A stretch of DNA of 64,000 bases from Phoenicibacter congonensis (GTDB lineage: Bacteria; Actinomycetota; Coriobacteriia; Coriobacteriales; Eggerthellaceae): the NCBI RefSeq assembly GCF_900169485.1, contig NZ_LT821227.1:186001-250000 (forward strand). The letters are read 5' to 3'. Positions 1 to 8,462 of this stretch are shown piece by piece. The position numbers and the translations under genes are program-made. How positions within the stretch are numbered: the stretch's first letter is position 1; each line of letters begins with the position of its first letter. The notes beneath the pieces are model-generated. The model was not told where the DNA came from. It saw only the letters and a list, made by a program, of their open reading frames with translations, and made no database searches.

Positions 1-23
1 TAATTCAGCAAGAAATGAACTTC

Positions 24-596
24 CTATTTTTTTACACCTGAAAATGCATAGATTCCAGGTGTGTCAACGAGTGCTTCAAGTTTGAATTTTGATTTCCAGA
101 TTCTACTTTCTTCTTCAACGGGAGCAAGTCCGCTGCTGACTCCTGCCGCAACTGCCTGATGATGGCTATTGATTAAATCTTTTCCACTCCCATGAGCAAC
201 AACAAAACGTCCATTTGGTTTCAGAAGGTTCCAGATTTTGTCAACTAAAGCATGTTTGTCCATGAAATGAGGATAGGCGTTATAAATCACGACGGCATCA
301 AACAGATTAGCCTCGTCTAACTCCAGTGCATCGCAAGCGATAAATTCTATGCAATCAACACTCGCAAACTTTTGCTTTGCAAACTCAATCATCTTAGGAG
401 AAATGTCCACGGCCGTTACATGAGAAACCTTTGCATCCAAGTAAAAAGGCACCATGATGCCCTGTCCACACCCAAGATCCAACACACTGTCACCCTCTTT
501 TATGTCAACAAAAGAAAGAACAGCTCCTTGCGCTCGATTCTCTGTTGAATCCCAATTTTCCGCACGTTCATCAAAATATTTAGCTACTTCATTCAT
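24..596 (-). CDS. Class I SAM-dependent methyltransferase
   Basis: A 190-residue protein with a Rossmann-type methyltransferase core. The SAM-binding motif I, VLDLGCGQG, sits near residues 38-46, an acidic motif II (AVDIS) near 63-67, and a post-motif segment with NAYPHF near 105-110. The ATG at 596 has a GGAG element about 6 bases upstream. It lies downstream of, and in the same direction as, a metallophore-type ABC importer, with a 177-base gap. Small methyltransferases of this kind are often found beside iron or corrinoid uptake genes, so it may modify or process the imported ligand. The substrate cannot be read from the sequence. Confidence 0.85.
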   Translation of the reverse strand: MNEVAKYFDERAENWDSTENRAQGAVLSFVDIKEGDSVLDLGCGQGIMVPFYLDAKVSHVTAVDISPKMIEFAKQKFASVDCIEFIACDALELDEANLFDAVVIYNAYPHFMDKHALVDKIWNLLKPNGRFVVAHGSGKDLINSHHQAVAAGVSSGLAPVEEESRIWKSKFKLEALVDTPGIYAFSGVKK

Positions 597-773
597 TTAA
601 AACTCCATTAAAAACTCGGTACCAAGTGCAAATTTTGAACATCAAATAATTACTGCTATTCTTCCACAAGCTTTCATAACTATTAACAAAACTGCTGATG
701 GGTTTAAGATTAAAACTCCACTTGCACTGTGCGTAAATTATCAAACCTCACACACAAGCTGAAAAAGAAACTA

Positions 774-1523
774 TTATGCAACCACAAACCGCCGTCCATT
801 GTGCTCGATGACCTCGCACTCTAGTCCATAAATAGAAGCCATTCTTTCGTGAGTTACGATGTCGGCATCTCCAAAAGACTCAACATTACCGTTTTTGAGA
901 AACAAAAACTTGTCACAATATTTGAGTGCAAGATTAACATCATGCATAACAGCCGCCGCTGCAATGCCTCGTTCATTCACTTCATTTGCAATCTCTTTCA
1001 TGACATCCTGCTGATTTGCAGGGTCAAGGTTATTCGTTGGCTCGTCAAATAAAAGCGTGTTAGCCTGCTGCACAAACGCGCGTGCGAGAACCATCTTTTG
1101 GTATTCTCCACCAGAAAGTTCGCTAGCATAACGAAGCGCATAGTCTGCAAGTCCAAGTCGGCAAATCACGCCTTCAACTACTTCATAATCATCATTTGTT
1201 GGTGCGCCTTCCATGTGCGGACGCCTCCCTAGCAAAATAGAATCGTAAACTGTGAGCCTGTTAGCGTGGCTATGCTGTGAAACGAAGGCAATTTGCTTCG
1301 CACGATCAAGGCGGCTGACATTTGACAATTCCACTCCATCAAGGAAAACCTGCCCCGAATTCGGTTTCCTAATTCCTGTTAAACATGACAGTAAAGTTGA
1401 CTTTCCGCACCCGTTAACTCCAAGAATTGCTAAAAATGATCCTGGTGTAATTTCAACAGAAACACCTTGCAAAACAGGCATGTTTGTTCGATATGAGAAG
1501 TGGATGTTGCGAGCTTCTAACAT
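774..1523 (-). CDS. ABC transporter ATP-binding protein, FecE/BtuD type
   Basis: A 249-residue ATPase that would power a metal-chelate (siderophore, haem or cobalamin) importer at the inner face of the membrane. It has Walker A GVNGCGKS (residues 35-42), a Q-loop FVSQ, the signature LSGGEYQ, Walker B with LLFDEPTNNLD, and the switch histidine in MHDVN. The length is usual for the FecE family. Its start shares one base with the stop of the upstream permease, so the two are translationally coupled. The transported ligand is not determined by this subunit. Confidence 0.93.
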   Translation of the reverse strand: MLEARNIHFSYRTNMPVLQGVSVEITPGSFLAILGVNGCGKSTLLSCLTGIRKPNSGQVFLDGVELSNVSRLDRAKQIAFVSQHSHANRLTVYDSILLGRRPHMEGAPTNDDYEVVEGVICRLGLADYALRYASELSGGEYQKMVLARAFVQQANTLLFDEPTNNLDPANQQDVMKEIANEVNERGIAAAAVMHDVNLALKYCDKFLFLKNGNVESFGDADIVTHERMASIYGLECEVIEHNGRRFVVA

Positions 1524-2617
1524 TATCGGCTAACTCCATTGAACAGGAGATATATGAAAACTGGTGCGCCAACGAGCGACGTAATTGCTGAAATTGGCAG
1601 AATTAAAGGGGAGACAATTGCATGGCACAAAATGTCGGACAGCAACAATAGCCCTGCTCCTGCAATTGCTGAGGCAGGAAGCAAAAAACGATAGTCGGCA
1701 CCAAGAAGCCGCCTCATAATGTGCGGCGCAACCAGGCCAACAAAATTAATAATTCCGCAAAATGCAATTACAGTAGATGCCGCAGCGCTTGCGACGAGCA
1801 TGTTTGACAAGCGAACTTTGTTAACAGAAACCCCAAGGCTGTGCGCCAGGCCTTCCCCGGTTTCAATTGCGTTTAGTGACCAGCGGTTTATGTAGAAGAA
1901 CACTGCTGACAATAGGGTTACAAAGCTCGTAATTGCGAGTTGCTCTTTACTAACTCGGCTAAGGTCGCCAAAAGTCCAAAAAACAACCGCGGCAACTTGC
2001 GTGTCTTCCGCAAAATATTGAACCATGGTAGTCCCAGCTGTGAAAACTGCAGAAAGTGCGACACCAAGCAACACGATGCTCTCAGGTGTCATCTCACGAA
2101 CACGAGAGAGCATGAGAATTACCACAGTAGATGCCATCGCCCCAATGAAAGCAAATAACACAGTGAGAATTGGATTTCCTGATGCCACTCCTTCGTAGGC
2201 TGAAGAAGCACCTGCACCAGCAAACACGATAATCGCAAGAGATGCTCCGAATGCTGCACCTTGAGAAATGCCCAAGGTGCTTGCAGATGCTAGAGGATTT
2301 CTCAAAACGCTTTGATAGGCGCAACCTGCAAGCGACAAAGCAATGCCTGCTATAACTGCTGTCGCAATTCGTGGCAAACGAATGTTTTGAACAGCAGCGA
2401 CAGCACGAGCATCTCCCTGCCCAAAGACGGCGCAAACAATTTCTTGCGGCGATAGACCAAGCGAGCCCATCCCAAGTGAAGCGAGCGCAATACCCGCGAC
2501 AACAACGAACATAACGGCAATCACGACTCTTTTGCGCTTTATGTATCCAACATAATGCTCTCTTGGTCCGCGCGTTTGTGCAGGCAAGCGCCCTCCACCG
2601 AGCATATCTTCTTTCAT
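1523..2617 (-). CDS. FecCD-family iron/metallophore ABC permease
   Basis: A 364-residue polytopic membrane protein of the FecCD/BtuC family. After a charged N-terminal tail of about 30 residues there are roughly 10 hydrophobic segments. The family motifs LRNPLASASTLGISQGAAFGA (near 105-125) and GLVAPHIMRRLLG are present. It is a single gene, so it would work as a homodimer with the ATPase at 774-1523. The binding protein is encoded just upstream at 2766-3893, giving a complete importer in the order binding protein, permease, ATPase. Confidence 0.93.
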   Translation of the reverse strand: MKEDMLGGGRLPAQTRGPREHYVGYIKRKRVVIAVMFVVVAGIALASLGMGSLGLSPQEIVCAVFGQGDARAVAAVQNIRLPRIATAVIAGIALSLAGCAYQSVLRNPLASASTLGISQGAAFGASLAIIVFAGAGASSAYEGVASGNPILTVLFAFIGAMASTVVILMLSRVREMTPESIVLLGVALSAVFTAGTTMVQYFAEDTQVAAVVFWTFGDLSRVSKEQLAITSFVTLLSAVFFYINRWSLNAIETGEGLAHSLGVSVNKVRLSNMLVASAAASTVIAFCGIINFVGLVAPHIMRRLLGADYRFLLPASAIAGAGLLLLSDILCHAIVSPLILPISAITSLVGAPVFIYLLFNGVSR

Positions 2618-2765
2618 CTAATTCGCCAAATCCCCAATAGCCAACTTGTAAAGAAACTTTATCTCACAAAGTCTTAGCTTCGCAATAACAAAAGTCAAAT
2701 GAAAAAAGCATTGAAACTTCTGATTTCTTTTTTATCCAAACCAAAATCATCGAATAGGGAACAAC

Positions 2766-3893
2766 CTAACTAAAAAAGATCGGTTTAAAGTCCATGCCCT
2801 TTGACTTCATTACTTCATAGAAGTCGCTGCCCAAAAGCGTGGTGTAAATCTCTGAATATTTTGCACTCAAATCAACATCGGCAAATTTGTCAGGGTAAAT
2901 CGTTGCGCCAATGAAATAGGTGTCACAAATTCCAGTATCAATGTTTGTTCCATTGAAATTAAAGAAAGGCTGCGTAAACAAGTTACCATTTTTGAAAGCT
3001 TTGAGACTGTCAAAGAAATCTTTATTCTTGCCGTAGTCATCCTTCATCAAATCCATGTTCCCAGCATTAAGGAACATATAGTCAGGATCCCAGTTTCCAA
3101 TTTGTTCCAAATCAACATCCACTGCAGCCGATTGACCTGTCTCATCGGCTACATTTTTCGCGTTTAGTTCCACAAGCGGCGCATAGTTGGCATATGTTCC
3201 TGTGAAACTCTTCGCACCTTTGTAATTAACAGCTCCAACATAAACACTAGGCTTGTCCCCCTCAGCAATGTCAGAAGTGCGTGACTTCAAATCGTTGTCC
3301 CAGCTTTTCAATTTATCTATTACCTGCTTTGCATGCTCCTCAGTTCCAAGCGCCTCTGCCACACACTCAATTGACTTGTAAACGCTGTCGGTAAACAGTT
3401 GATTTTGATAGCTAATTCCAATTACAGGAATTCCTGTGTTCTTCTGCAAAGCGTCGCACTCCTCGGCGCTGCGACTCGAAATGATAACGTCGGGTGCAAG
3501 TTCAATTAGCTGCTCTTCATTCACGTTCGTTTCAAGCAGGTGATTTCCGTTGCTTGTTGATGGCAGGTCAGCAAATTTGTCTTTATAAACAAAGGCATAT
3601 GGTCTGTTGAGTGCAGGATCTTTTTCCATCTCTGTAACTGCAATCAACTTGTCTTGAGCACCTGCATAGACAACAAACCTTGCTCCGCTTCCAACTGTAG
3701 CAGCTGTTTTTGCGTCGCGAGGAACTTCAACGCTTCTGTTGTAGGCATCAACCACAGTCTTAACTGAGGATTCCTGTGACTGATTATTAGTAGAGCTTGA
3801 AGATGAGCTAGAACAACCCATTAAAACTAAAGCAATTGACAAAACGAGGCAAGAAATCGCCACAAACAAACTTGTCTTAACCATCTTTACCAT
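2766..3893 (-). CDS. Metal-chelate ABC transporter substrate-binding lipoprotein
   Basis: A 375-residue periplasmic-binding-protein homologue (class III, iron-siderophore/cobalamin type). The ATG at 3893 is chosen because AGGAGGG lies 5 bases upstream and is followed directly by a lipoprotein signal: KTSLFVA, a hydrophobic stretch and the lipobox LMGC, then a Ser/Asn-rich linker. The frame stays open 165 bases further upstream, but that part encodes an unlikely hydrophobic tail and has no ribosome site. The mature part opens with the family's VVDAYNRSVEVP segment. It would capture the ligand for the permease and ATPase that follow. Ligand unknown. Confidence 0.92.
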   Translation of the reverse strand: MVKMVKTSLFVAISCLVLSIALVLMGCSSSSSSSTNNQSQESSVKTVVDAYNRSVEVPRDAKTAATVGSGARFVVYAGAQDKLIAVTEMEKDPALNRPYAFVYKDKFADLPSTSNGNHLLETNVNEEQLIELAPDVIISSRSAEECDALQKNTGIPVIGISYQNQLFTDSVYKSIECVAEALGTEEHAKQVIDKLKSWDNDLKSRTSDIAEGDKPSVYVGAVNYKGAKSFTGTYANYAPLVELNAKNVADETGQSAAVDVDLEQIGNWDPDYMFLNAGNMDLMKDDYGKNKDFFDSLKAFKNGNLFTQPFFNFNGTNIDTGICDTYFIGATIYPDKFADVDLSAKYSEIYTTLLGSDFYEVMKSKGMDFKPIFFS

Positions 3894-4043
3894 AAAAACC
3901 CTCCTGAACAGAATCAATAAGATCCAAGATAGAACTAACAACCATGCGAGCTCGTCAACGCTAAAAATAAACACAAAAGCGTCAAAAGATCTCAAAAGAA
4001 AAATGCATCCAAAAAACCCAAAATCACATTTATCTTGGATAAC

Positions 4044-4078
4044 AAATGATGGTAACACAAATTATCATTTTGTAACAC
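4044..4078. promoter_or_regulatory. Candidate metal-regulator operator in divergent promoter region
   Basis: The 312-base gap 3894-4205 separates the ABC importer from a plus-strand operon and has no coding potential. It holds an inverted repeat AAATGAT-N13-ATCATTT (4044-4050 and 4064-4070) interleaved with two direct copies of GTAACAC (4052-4058, 4072-4078), 20 bases apart. The dyad is AT-rich like Fur, Zur or DtxR-type boxes but matches none exactly. Position suggests control of the importer; the regulator is unknown. Confidence 0.4.
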
Positions 4079-4162
4079 CAAAGCATAGTCTAGCTTTTCG
4101 TTCGACATCACACGCTTCCTACTTCAAATGGTTGAAAATAGCTTCTGTTTTGGCGAATGCAA

Positions 4163-4168
4163 TATAAT
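4163..4168 (+). promoter_or_regulatory. -10 box (TATAAT) for the 4206-8272 run
   Basis: A perfect TATAAT, 38 bases before the ATG at 4206. Upstream, TAGCTT at 18-base spacing is only a weak -35. It is the only good promoter I see before the plus-strand run that includes phosphofructokinase, tRNA-Pro, hisS and a response regulator. Confidence 0.5.
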
Positions 4169-4205
4169 CAAGGGTGCACGAAAAATGAAGAATACTGGAG
4201 CATAA

Positions 4206-4919
4206 ATGACTCAAAGAAACCCAATGAACGAACGATATCAAGACGAAGACCGCAAGGGTCACTCACGAAAAAGCGCAGCATCCGCAAAGCCAAAAACAAG
4301 TGCCGCAGGAACTATTACTATTCAAAGCACTGAGAAAACCGCAAAGCAAAAGAAACAAGAGCGCAAGCAACGTGAGCGTGAACAGGCTGCAAAAGACCGC
4401 GAACTTGCGATGAAATATTCAACACCCGACTCACCAGAATACAAAAAATGGAAAAAAGCTTGGGCCATTGGGCTTTTCTCTGCGATTCTTCTGGTAATCG
4501 CTTCGTGGTTCCTTCGCGAAGTCCAGCCAGAGTGGATTTCCATTGTTGTGCTTGCATTAGCATACATTGCAATCATATTTGCTTTCTGGGTTGACCTTTC
4601 TAAAATTAAAAAAGTCACACGCAAATGGCAAGAAGAGCAAATAGAAAAAGAAAAGAAAGCCAACAAAGGTAAATCAAAGAAACAAATTGCCGAGGAACGC
4701 GCACAGTATGAAGAAGCCCTGAGAAAAGCAAAAGAAGAACGCGAAGCAAATTCCTTAACAGGAAAACTCAAAAAGAAGCGTGCCGAAAAAAAGGCGGCAA
4801 AAGAGCAAGAGAAAGCTGAAAGCGCATCGAACAGTTTAGAGCAATCAACCAAAGAAGAAAAAGAAGCTAAGAGCGACAAAAAAGACAGTTCAGACAATAA
4901 AATAGAGGAGACAAAATAA
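4206..4919 (+). CDS. Lysine/glutamate-rich two-TM membrane protein of unknown function
   Basis: A 237-residue protein with no recognised domain. The first 80 residues are charged and low-complexity. Two hydrophobic segments follow (about 86-102 and 108-128), separated by a short REVQPEW turn. The last 100 residues are K/E/A-rich, predicted helical coiled coil (repeats of KKQIAEERAQ and KEEREAN type). This predicts a hairpin membrane anchor with both charged ends on one side. The ATG at 4206 follows TGGAG. Its stop overlaps the start of the phosphofructokinase gene (TAATG), so the two are translated together; whether this tethers the enzyme to the membrane is speculation. Confidence 0.8.
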   Translation: MTQRNPMNERYQDEDRKGHSRKSAASAKPKTSAAGTITIQSTEKTAKQKKQERKQREREQAAKDRELAMKYSTPDSPEYKKWKKAWAIGLFSAILLVIASWFLREVQPEWISIVVLALAYIAIIFAFWVDLSKIKKVTRKWQEEQIEKEKKANKGKSKKQIAEERAQYEEALRKAKEEREANSLTGKLKKKRAEKKAAKEQEKAESASNSLEQSTKEEKEAKSDKKDSSDNKIEETK

Positions 4920-6130
4920 TGGGAAATTGCCTCATTGCTCAAAGCGGTGGACCAACTGCTGTTATAAACGGAAGCCTTGCTGGCGTAATTCGTGCGAACC
5001 AGCTCAACCACAAATTTGGCAAGGTTTTGGGCGGAATCCACGGAATCGAAGGCGTCCTTAAAAACAAGCTCTTCGATTTAACAGATCTGCCAGCAGATGA
5101 GGTTTCACTTCTTCGACAGACACCTTCGAGCGCACTTGGAACTTGTCGCTACAAGCTCAAGCGTGATCAAGCGGAAGATTTCGAGACGCTAAACCAAGTT
5201 CTTAAAGAAAATGACGTGGACGTCATGTTTTATGTCGGCGGAAATGATTCGATGGACACAGTGGACGCTCTGAGTGAATGGGCAGCAAAACATGGTTCAA
5301 ACACTCGTTTCGTGGGCATCCCAAAAACGGTAGACAACGACTTGGTCCCTCCAGATCATTGCCCTGGTTTCCCAAGCGCGTCAAAATTTGCAAACCTTGT
5401 TACAAAGGCAACAGCATTTGACTACGATGCCTACACTCGCCCAGAAGTTTTTGTTCTTGAAACAATGGGCCGTGACGCAGGATGGCTCGCAGCAAGTTGT
5501 TGCATGTCAGGCGTCGTTGATCTTCTCGTTCTCCCCGAAATTCCTTTCGAAAAAGATGCTTTTCTTGCACAAGTGCAGAAGTACATGGATGAGAAAAACA
5601 GTTGCTACATCGTCATTTCTGAGGGAGCTCGCGATGCGGAAGGTAACTATGTTTCCGCAGGTGAGAGCGCAAATGACGGTTTCTCCCATGCCGTTTTAGG
5701 AGGAGCTGGAATAGCTCTTAGACAAATGATCGTTGACGCTGGCATTGCACCTCGCGGAGTTGTGCAGGACTTATCACGTGCAGCCCGTTCAAGCAATTTT
5801 GCAATGAGCAAGGTAGATTATGATGAGGCCTATGAACTAGGACTTTCTGCACACATGCACGCATGCGACAACGATTTCACAGCAAAGGTTGTTGGAATAA
5901 AACGCGGTGCGAACGCAAGCGGCGAATATGCTGGAGAAGTGTTTGTCGACGACGCAAGCAAATTCGCAAATTTTGTAAAACAATTCCCAACACAGTGGGC
6001 AAAGGCAAACTATGGCGGCATCACAGAAGAGGCAAAAGACTATTTCGCCCCACTAATTAAAGGGCAGCCTCAACTGAATTGGAGCAACGACGGGTTAATT
6101 CAGATGGTCAAGCCGTTTAACCTGCGATAA
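4919..6130 (+). CDS. pfp: Diphosphate-dependent 6-phosphofructokinase
   Basis: A 403-residue phosphofructokinase that interconverts fructose 6-phosphate and fructose 1,6-bisphosphate. The N-terminal loop NCLIAQSGGPTAVIN, the catalytic PKTVDNDL (lysine before TVDND marks PPi-dependent enzymes) and the substrate-binding MGRDAGW are visible. The phosphoryl-donor loop reads GGNDS, rather than the GGDGS of ATP enzymes or the common GGDDS of PPi enzymes. The length fits the long bacterial PPi-PFK clade. GAGGAG precedes the ATG, which overlaps the stop of the membrane-protein gene by one base. PPi specificity is inferred from these motifs. Confidence 0.88.
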   Translation: MGNCLIAQSGGPTAVINGSLAGVIRANQLNHKFGKVLGGIHGIEGVLKNKLFDLTDLPADEVSLLRQTPSSALGTCRYKLKRDQAEDFETLNQVLKENDVDVMFYVGGNDSMDTVDALSEWAAKHGSNTRFVGIPKTVDNDLVPPDHCPGFPSASKFANLVTKATAFDYDAYTRPEVFVLETMGRDAGWLAASCCMSGVVDLLVLPEIPFEKDAFLAQVQKYMDEKNSCYIVISEGARDAEGNYVSAGESANDGFSHAVLGGAGIALRQMIVDAGIAPRGVVQDLSRAARSSNFAMSKVDYDEAYELGLSAHMHACDNDFTAKVVGIKRGANASGEYAGEVFVDDASKFANFVKQFPTQWAKANYGGITEEAKDYFAPLIKGQPQLNWSNDGLIQMVKPFNLR

Positions 6131-6157
6131 TAGTTACAGCCAAACAATAGTAAAAAG

Positions 6158-6234
6158 CGGGATGTAGCTCAGCTTGGTAGAGCGCTGCGTTCGGGACGCA
6201 GAAGCCGCAGGTTCAAATCCTGTCATCCCGACCA
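6158..6234 (+). tRNA. tRNA-Pro (anticodon CGG)
   Basis: A 77-base cloverleaf with acceptor stem CGGGATG/CATCCCG, anticodon arm CTGCG-TTCGGGA-CGCAG giving anticodon CGG, T arm with GGTTCAAATCC, and an encoded CCA end (6232-6234). It lies 27 bases after the phosphofructokinase stop and 17 bases before the hisS start. I see no promoter or terminator on either side, so it is probably cut from a mixed mRNA/tRNA transcript. Confidence 0.96.
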
Positions 6235-6251
6235 TTAGAAAGAAGACTGCA

Positions 6252-7598
6252 GTGGCAATTAAAAGACCAGAAGGAACATTCGATCTTTTCGGGCAAGAGA
6301 TGCAAGAGTGGGAGCTCTTCAAAAAATGCGCAAACGAAACATTTGGAGCTGCTGCATATGAATTAATACAAACTCCTACGTTTGAAAAAACTGAGCTTTT
6401 TGTTCGCGGAATCGGCGACACAACAGATGTTGTGAACAAAGAAATGTATTCGGCACTATCAGGCGGAAACATTGAGAAACTCAAATCAGGAGAAGAGATT
6501 TCTTCGAAAGCTCAGCTGACGTTGCGACCAGAAGGAACAGCAGGTGCTGTTAGGGCGGCTGTCGAAAATGGCTGGATAGACCAAGCATCGCAACCTGTTC
6601 GGATTTGGTATGCAGGTCCAATGTTTCGCGCCGAACGACCACAAAAGGGGCGCCAACGCCAGTTCCACCAAATTGGAATTGAATGCCTTGGCAGCAATGA
6701 CGCTTCGCTAGATGCACAAGCAATTGTATTGATGATGCAGCTCTTTAAAGAGTTCGGCATCGATGTGGATAAGTGCACTCTCCACCTAAACTCACTCGGC
6801 TGTGAAAAATGCCGTCCAGCCTACCGCGAAGCAGTCAAAAAATTCATTCACACTAACACCGACTGCATGTGTGAAACATGCATGGAGCGAGCTGAAAAGA
6901 ATCCTCTTCGTTCATTTGATTGCAAAAATCCAGAATGCAAATCGGCTATGCAAAACGCACCTCTAATTGATCAATATTTATGCGATGATTGCAAAGCTCA
7001 CTTTGCAAAAGTTAAACAATTCCTTGATCTCGCAAATTGCAAATATGAGATAGACGCCACACTTGTTCGTGGTCTTGACTATTACACAAAAACAGTTTTC
7101 GAATGTACTTTCAATGACGGTCTCGGTGCGCAAAATGCTATCGGGGGTGGCGGAAGATATGATAAATTGGCGGCAGAAATTGGCGGTCCTGACATCCCCG
7201 GCCTTGGATTTGCAGTCGGCTTTGAGCGCTGTCTTCTAGCAAAGAAGGCTTCTGCGAGCAAATCGTTTGCAACAAAACGCAAGGGATTGTTCATCATTCC
7301 GCTCGATGAAAATGCGAAGAGTTTTGCAGAAAAAATGTTTGTTTTAAACAGCTTTAACCCAGAAATAAAGCTTGATATGGACCTTCGCCCAGAAGAAACA
7401 GGTCAAACTTGCGTTAGGAGTTTAAAATCTCAGTTAAAGTTAGCTAACAAAAGCAATGCAGAAACTGCTCTCATCCTTGGGAGCGACGAGATGGAGAATA
7501 AATGCTTCACCGTGCGCAACCTCGAAACGCATGAAGATTCAAAGGTCAGTTTTGACGACGCCAAGAAAGCATTGCACACCTCAATTCCGCAGGAGTAG
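6252..7598 (+). CDS. hisS: Histidine-tRNA ligase
   Basis: A class II aminoacyl-tRNA synthetase of 448 residues that charges tRNA-His. Motif 2 (TLRPEGTAGAVRA), the histidine-binding GLDYYTKTVFE and motif 3 region GLGFAVGFER are all present, followed by a C-terminal anticodon-binding domain. The GTG at 6252 is chosen because the family's conserved start RPEGTFDLFG follows 4 residues later; the frame's longer extension runs back through tRNA-Pro and is not protein. The ribosome site AGAAAG is weak. The response regulator gene starts 3 bases after its stop. Confidence 0.95.
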   Translation: MAIKRPEGTFDLFGQEMQEWELFKKCANETFGAAAYELIQTPTFEKTELFVRGIGDTTDVVNKEMYSALSGGNIEKLKSGEEISSKAQLTLRPEGTAGAVRAAVENGWIDQASQPVRIWYAGPMFRAERPQKGRQRQFHQIGIECLGSNDASLDAQAIVLMMQLFKEFGIDVDKCTLHLNSLGCEKCRPAYREAVKKFIHTNTDCMCETCMERAEKNPLRSFDCKNPECKSAMQNAPLIDQYLCDDCKAHFAKVKQFLDLANCKYEIDATLVRGLDYYTKTVFECTFNDGLGAQNAIGGGGRYDKLAAEIGGPDIPGLGFAVGFERCLLAKKASASKSFATKRKGLFIIPLDENAKSFAEKMFVLNSFNPEIKLDMDLRPEETGQTCVRSLKSQLKLANKSNAETALILGSDEMENKCFTVRNLETHEDSKVSFDDAKKALHTSIPQE

Positions 7599-7600
7599 AA

Positions 7601-8272
7601 ATGACTGAAAACAAAAAATACACTGTCGTGATAGTCGATGATCAGCCACTTGTCCGCAGCGGCTACAAAGCCATCCTTTCAGTTTATGACGACATTGAAG
7701 TTGTTGGGGAAGCCACAAACGGCATTGAAGCAATTGAGCAAGTCCAAAAATTGCATCCAAACATTGCGCTCATGGACATTCGCATGACGAAAATGAACGG
7801 AATTGAAGCAACAAAGCGAATCGTCAGCGACCCACAATGCAAAGGCACTCGTGTCCTCGTGATGACGACCTTTGACCTCGATGAATATGTTTTCGAAGCT
7901 CTCAAAGCAGGAGCAGGCGGGTTCTTGTTAAAAGATGCAGAACCAGAAGATATTGCAAATGCAATCAGAACAGTAGCCGATGGAAACGCTTTGATTCAAC
8001 CCAGCGTCATGCGCCGATTAGTAAACAAGTTTGTCAAATCTGACCCCAAAGAAGACAAACCAGCACCGATTAAAAAAGGCCAAGAACTTGATGACCCTCT
8101 GACTGACCGTGAACAGGAAATTCTCGAGCTTGTTGCCCAAGGTCTATCAAACAAAGAAATTGGCGAGAAGCTGTTTATTTCACCTGCAACCGCAAAAACT
8201 CACCTCTCTCGCATTATGCAAAAAACAAATTGCCATTCGCGGGCTCAACTAGTAGTCTATTACAATTCATAG
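7601..8272 (+). CDS. NarL/FixJ-family response regulator (orphan)
   Basis: A 223-residue DNA-binding response regulator. The receiver domain (about 1-125) has the acidic pair in VIVDDQP, the phospho-acceptor aspartate in ALMDIRM, the switch threonine in VMTTFD and the lysine in LLKDA. The C-terminal LuxR-type HTH (about 158-220) contains LTDREQEILELVAQGLSNKEI and TAKTHLSRIM. AGGAG precedes the ATG. It follows hisS by 2 bases and has no histidine kinase beside it, so its partner and targets are unknown. Confidence 0.93.
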   Translation: MTENKKYTVVIVDDQPLVRSGYKAILSVYDDIEVVGEATNGIEAIEQVQKLHPNIALMDIRMTKMNGIEATKRIVSDPQCKGTRVLVMTTFDLDEYVFEALKAGAGGFLLKDAEPEDIANAIRTVADGNALIQPSVMRRLVNKFVKSDPKEDKPAPIKKGQELDDPLTDREQEILELVAQGLSNKEIGEKLFISPATAKTHLSRIMQKTNCHSRAQLVVYYNS

Positions 8273-8462
8273 ACTCACTATTTTGCCGTACTCTTGCTTG
8301 CAAACTAAACGCCTACCTTGCTGAGCGCTCTCCATTTTATGCGTGCTCCTATTTTTAGTGGTTCTCCATTGCAATGTTGTCTAAATAATAAGAAAGCAGA
8401 GCCAGCTTCCTCCGCCTCTAAAAAAACACACTCGTGAAAACAAGAGATAAATGAGGATTGAT

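Noticed and set aside
4322-5041. A 239-codon minus-strand frame opposite the K/E-rich protein
   Set aside because: Ser/Phe-rich composition is the complement of Lys/Glu codons; it also overlaps the phosphofructokinase start.
6174-6251. N-terminal extension of hisS from a TTG
   Set aside because: It runs through the tRNA-Pro gene; the GTG at 6252 gives the conserved N-terminus.
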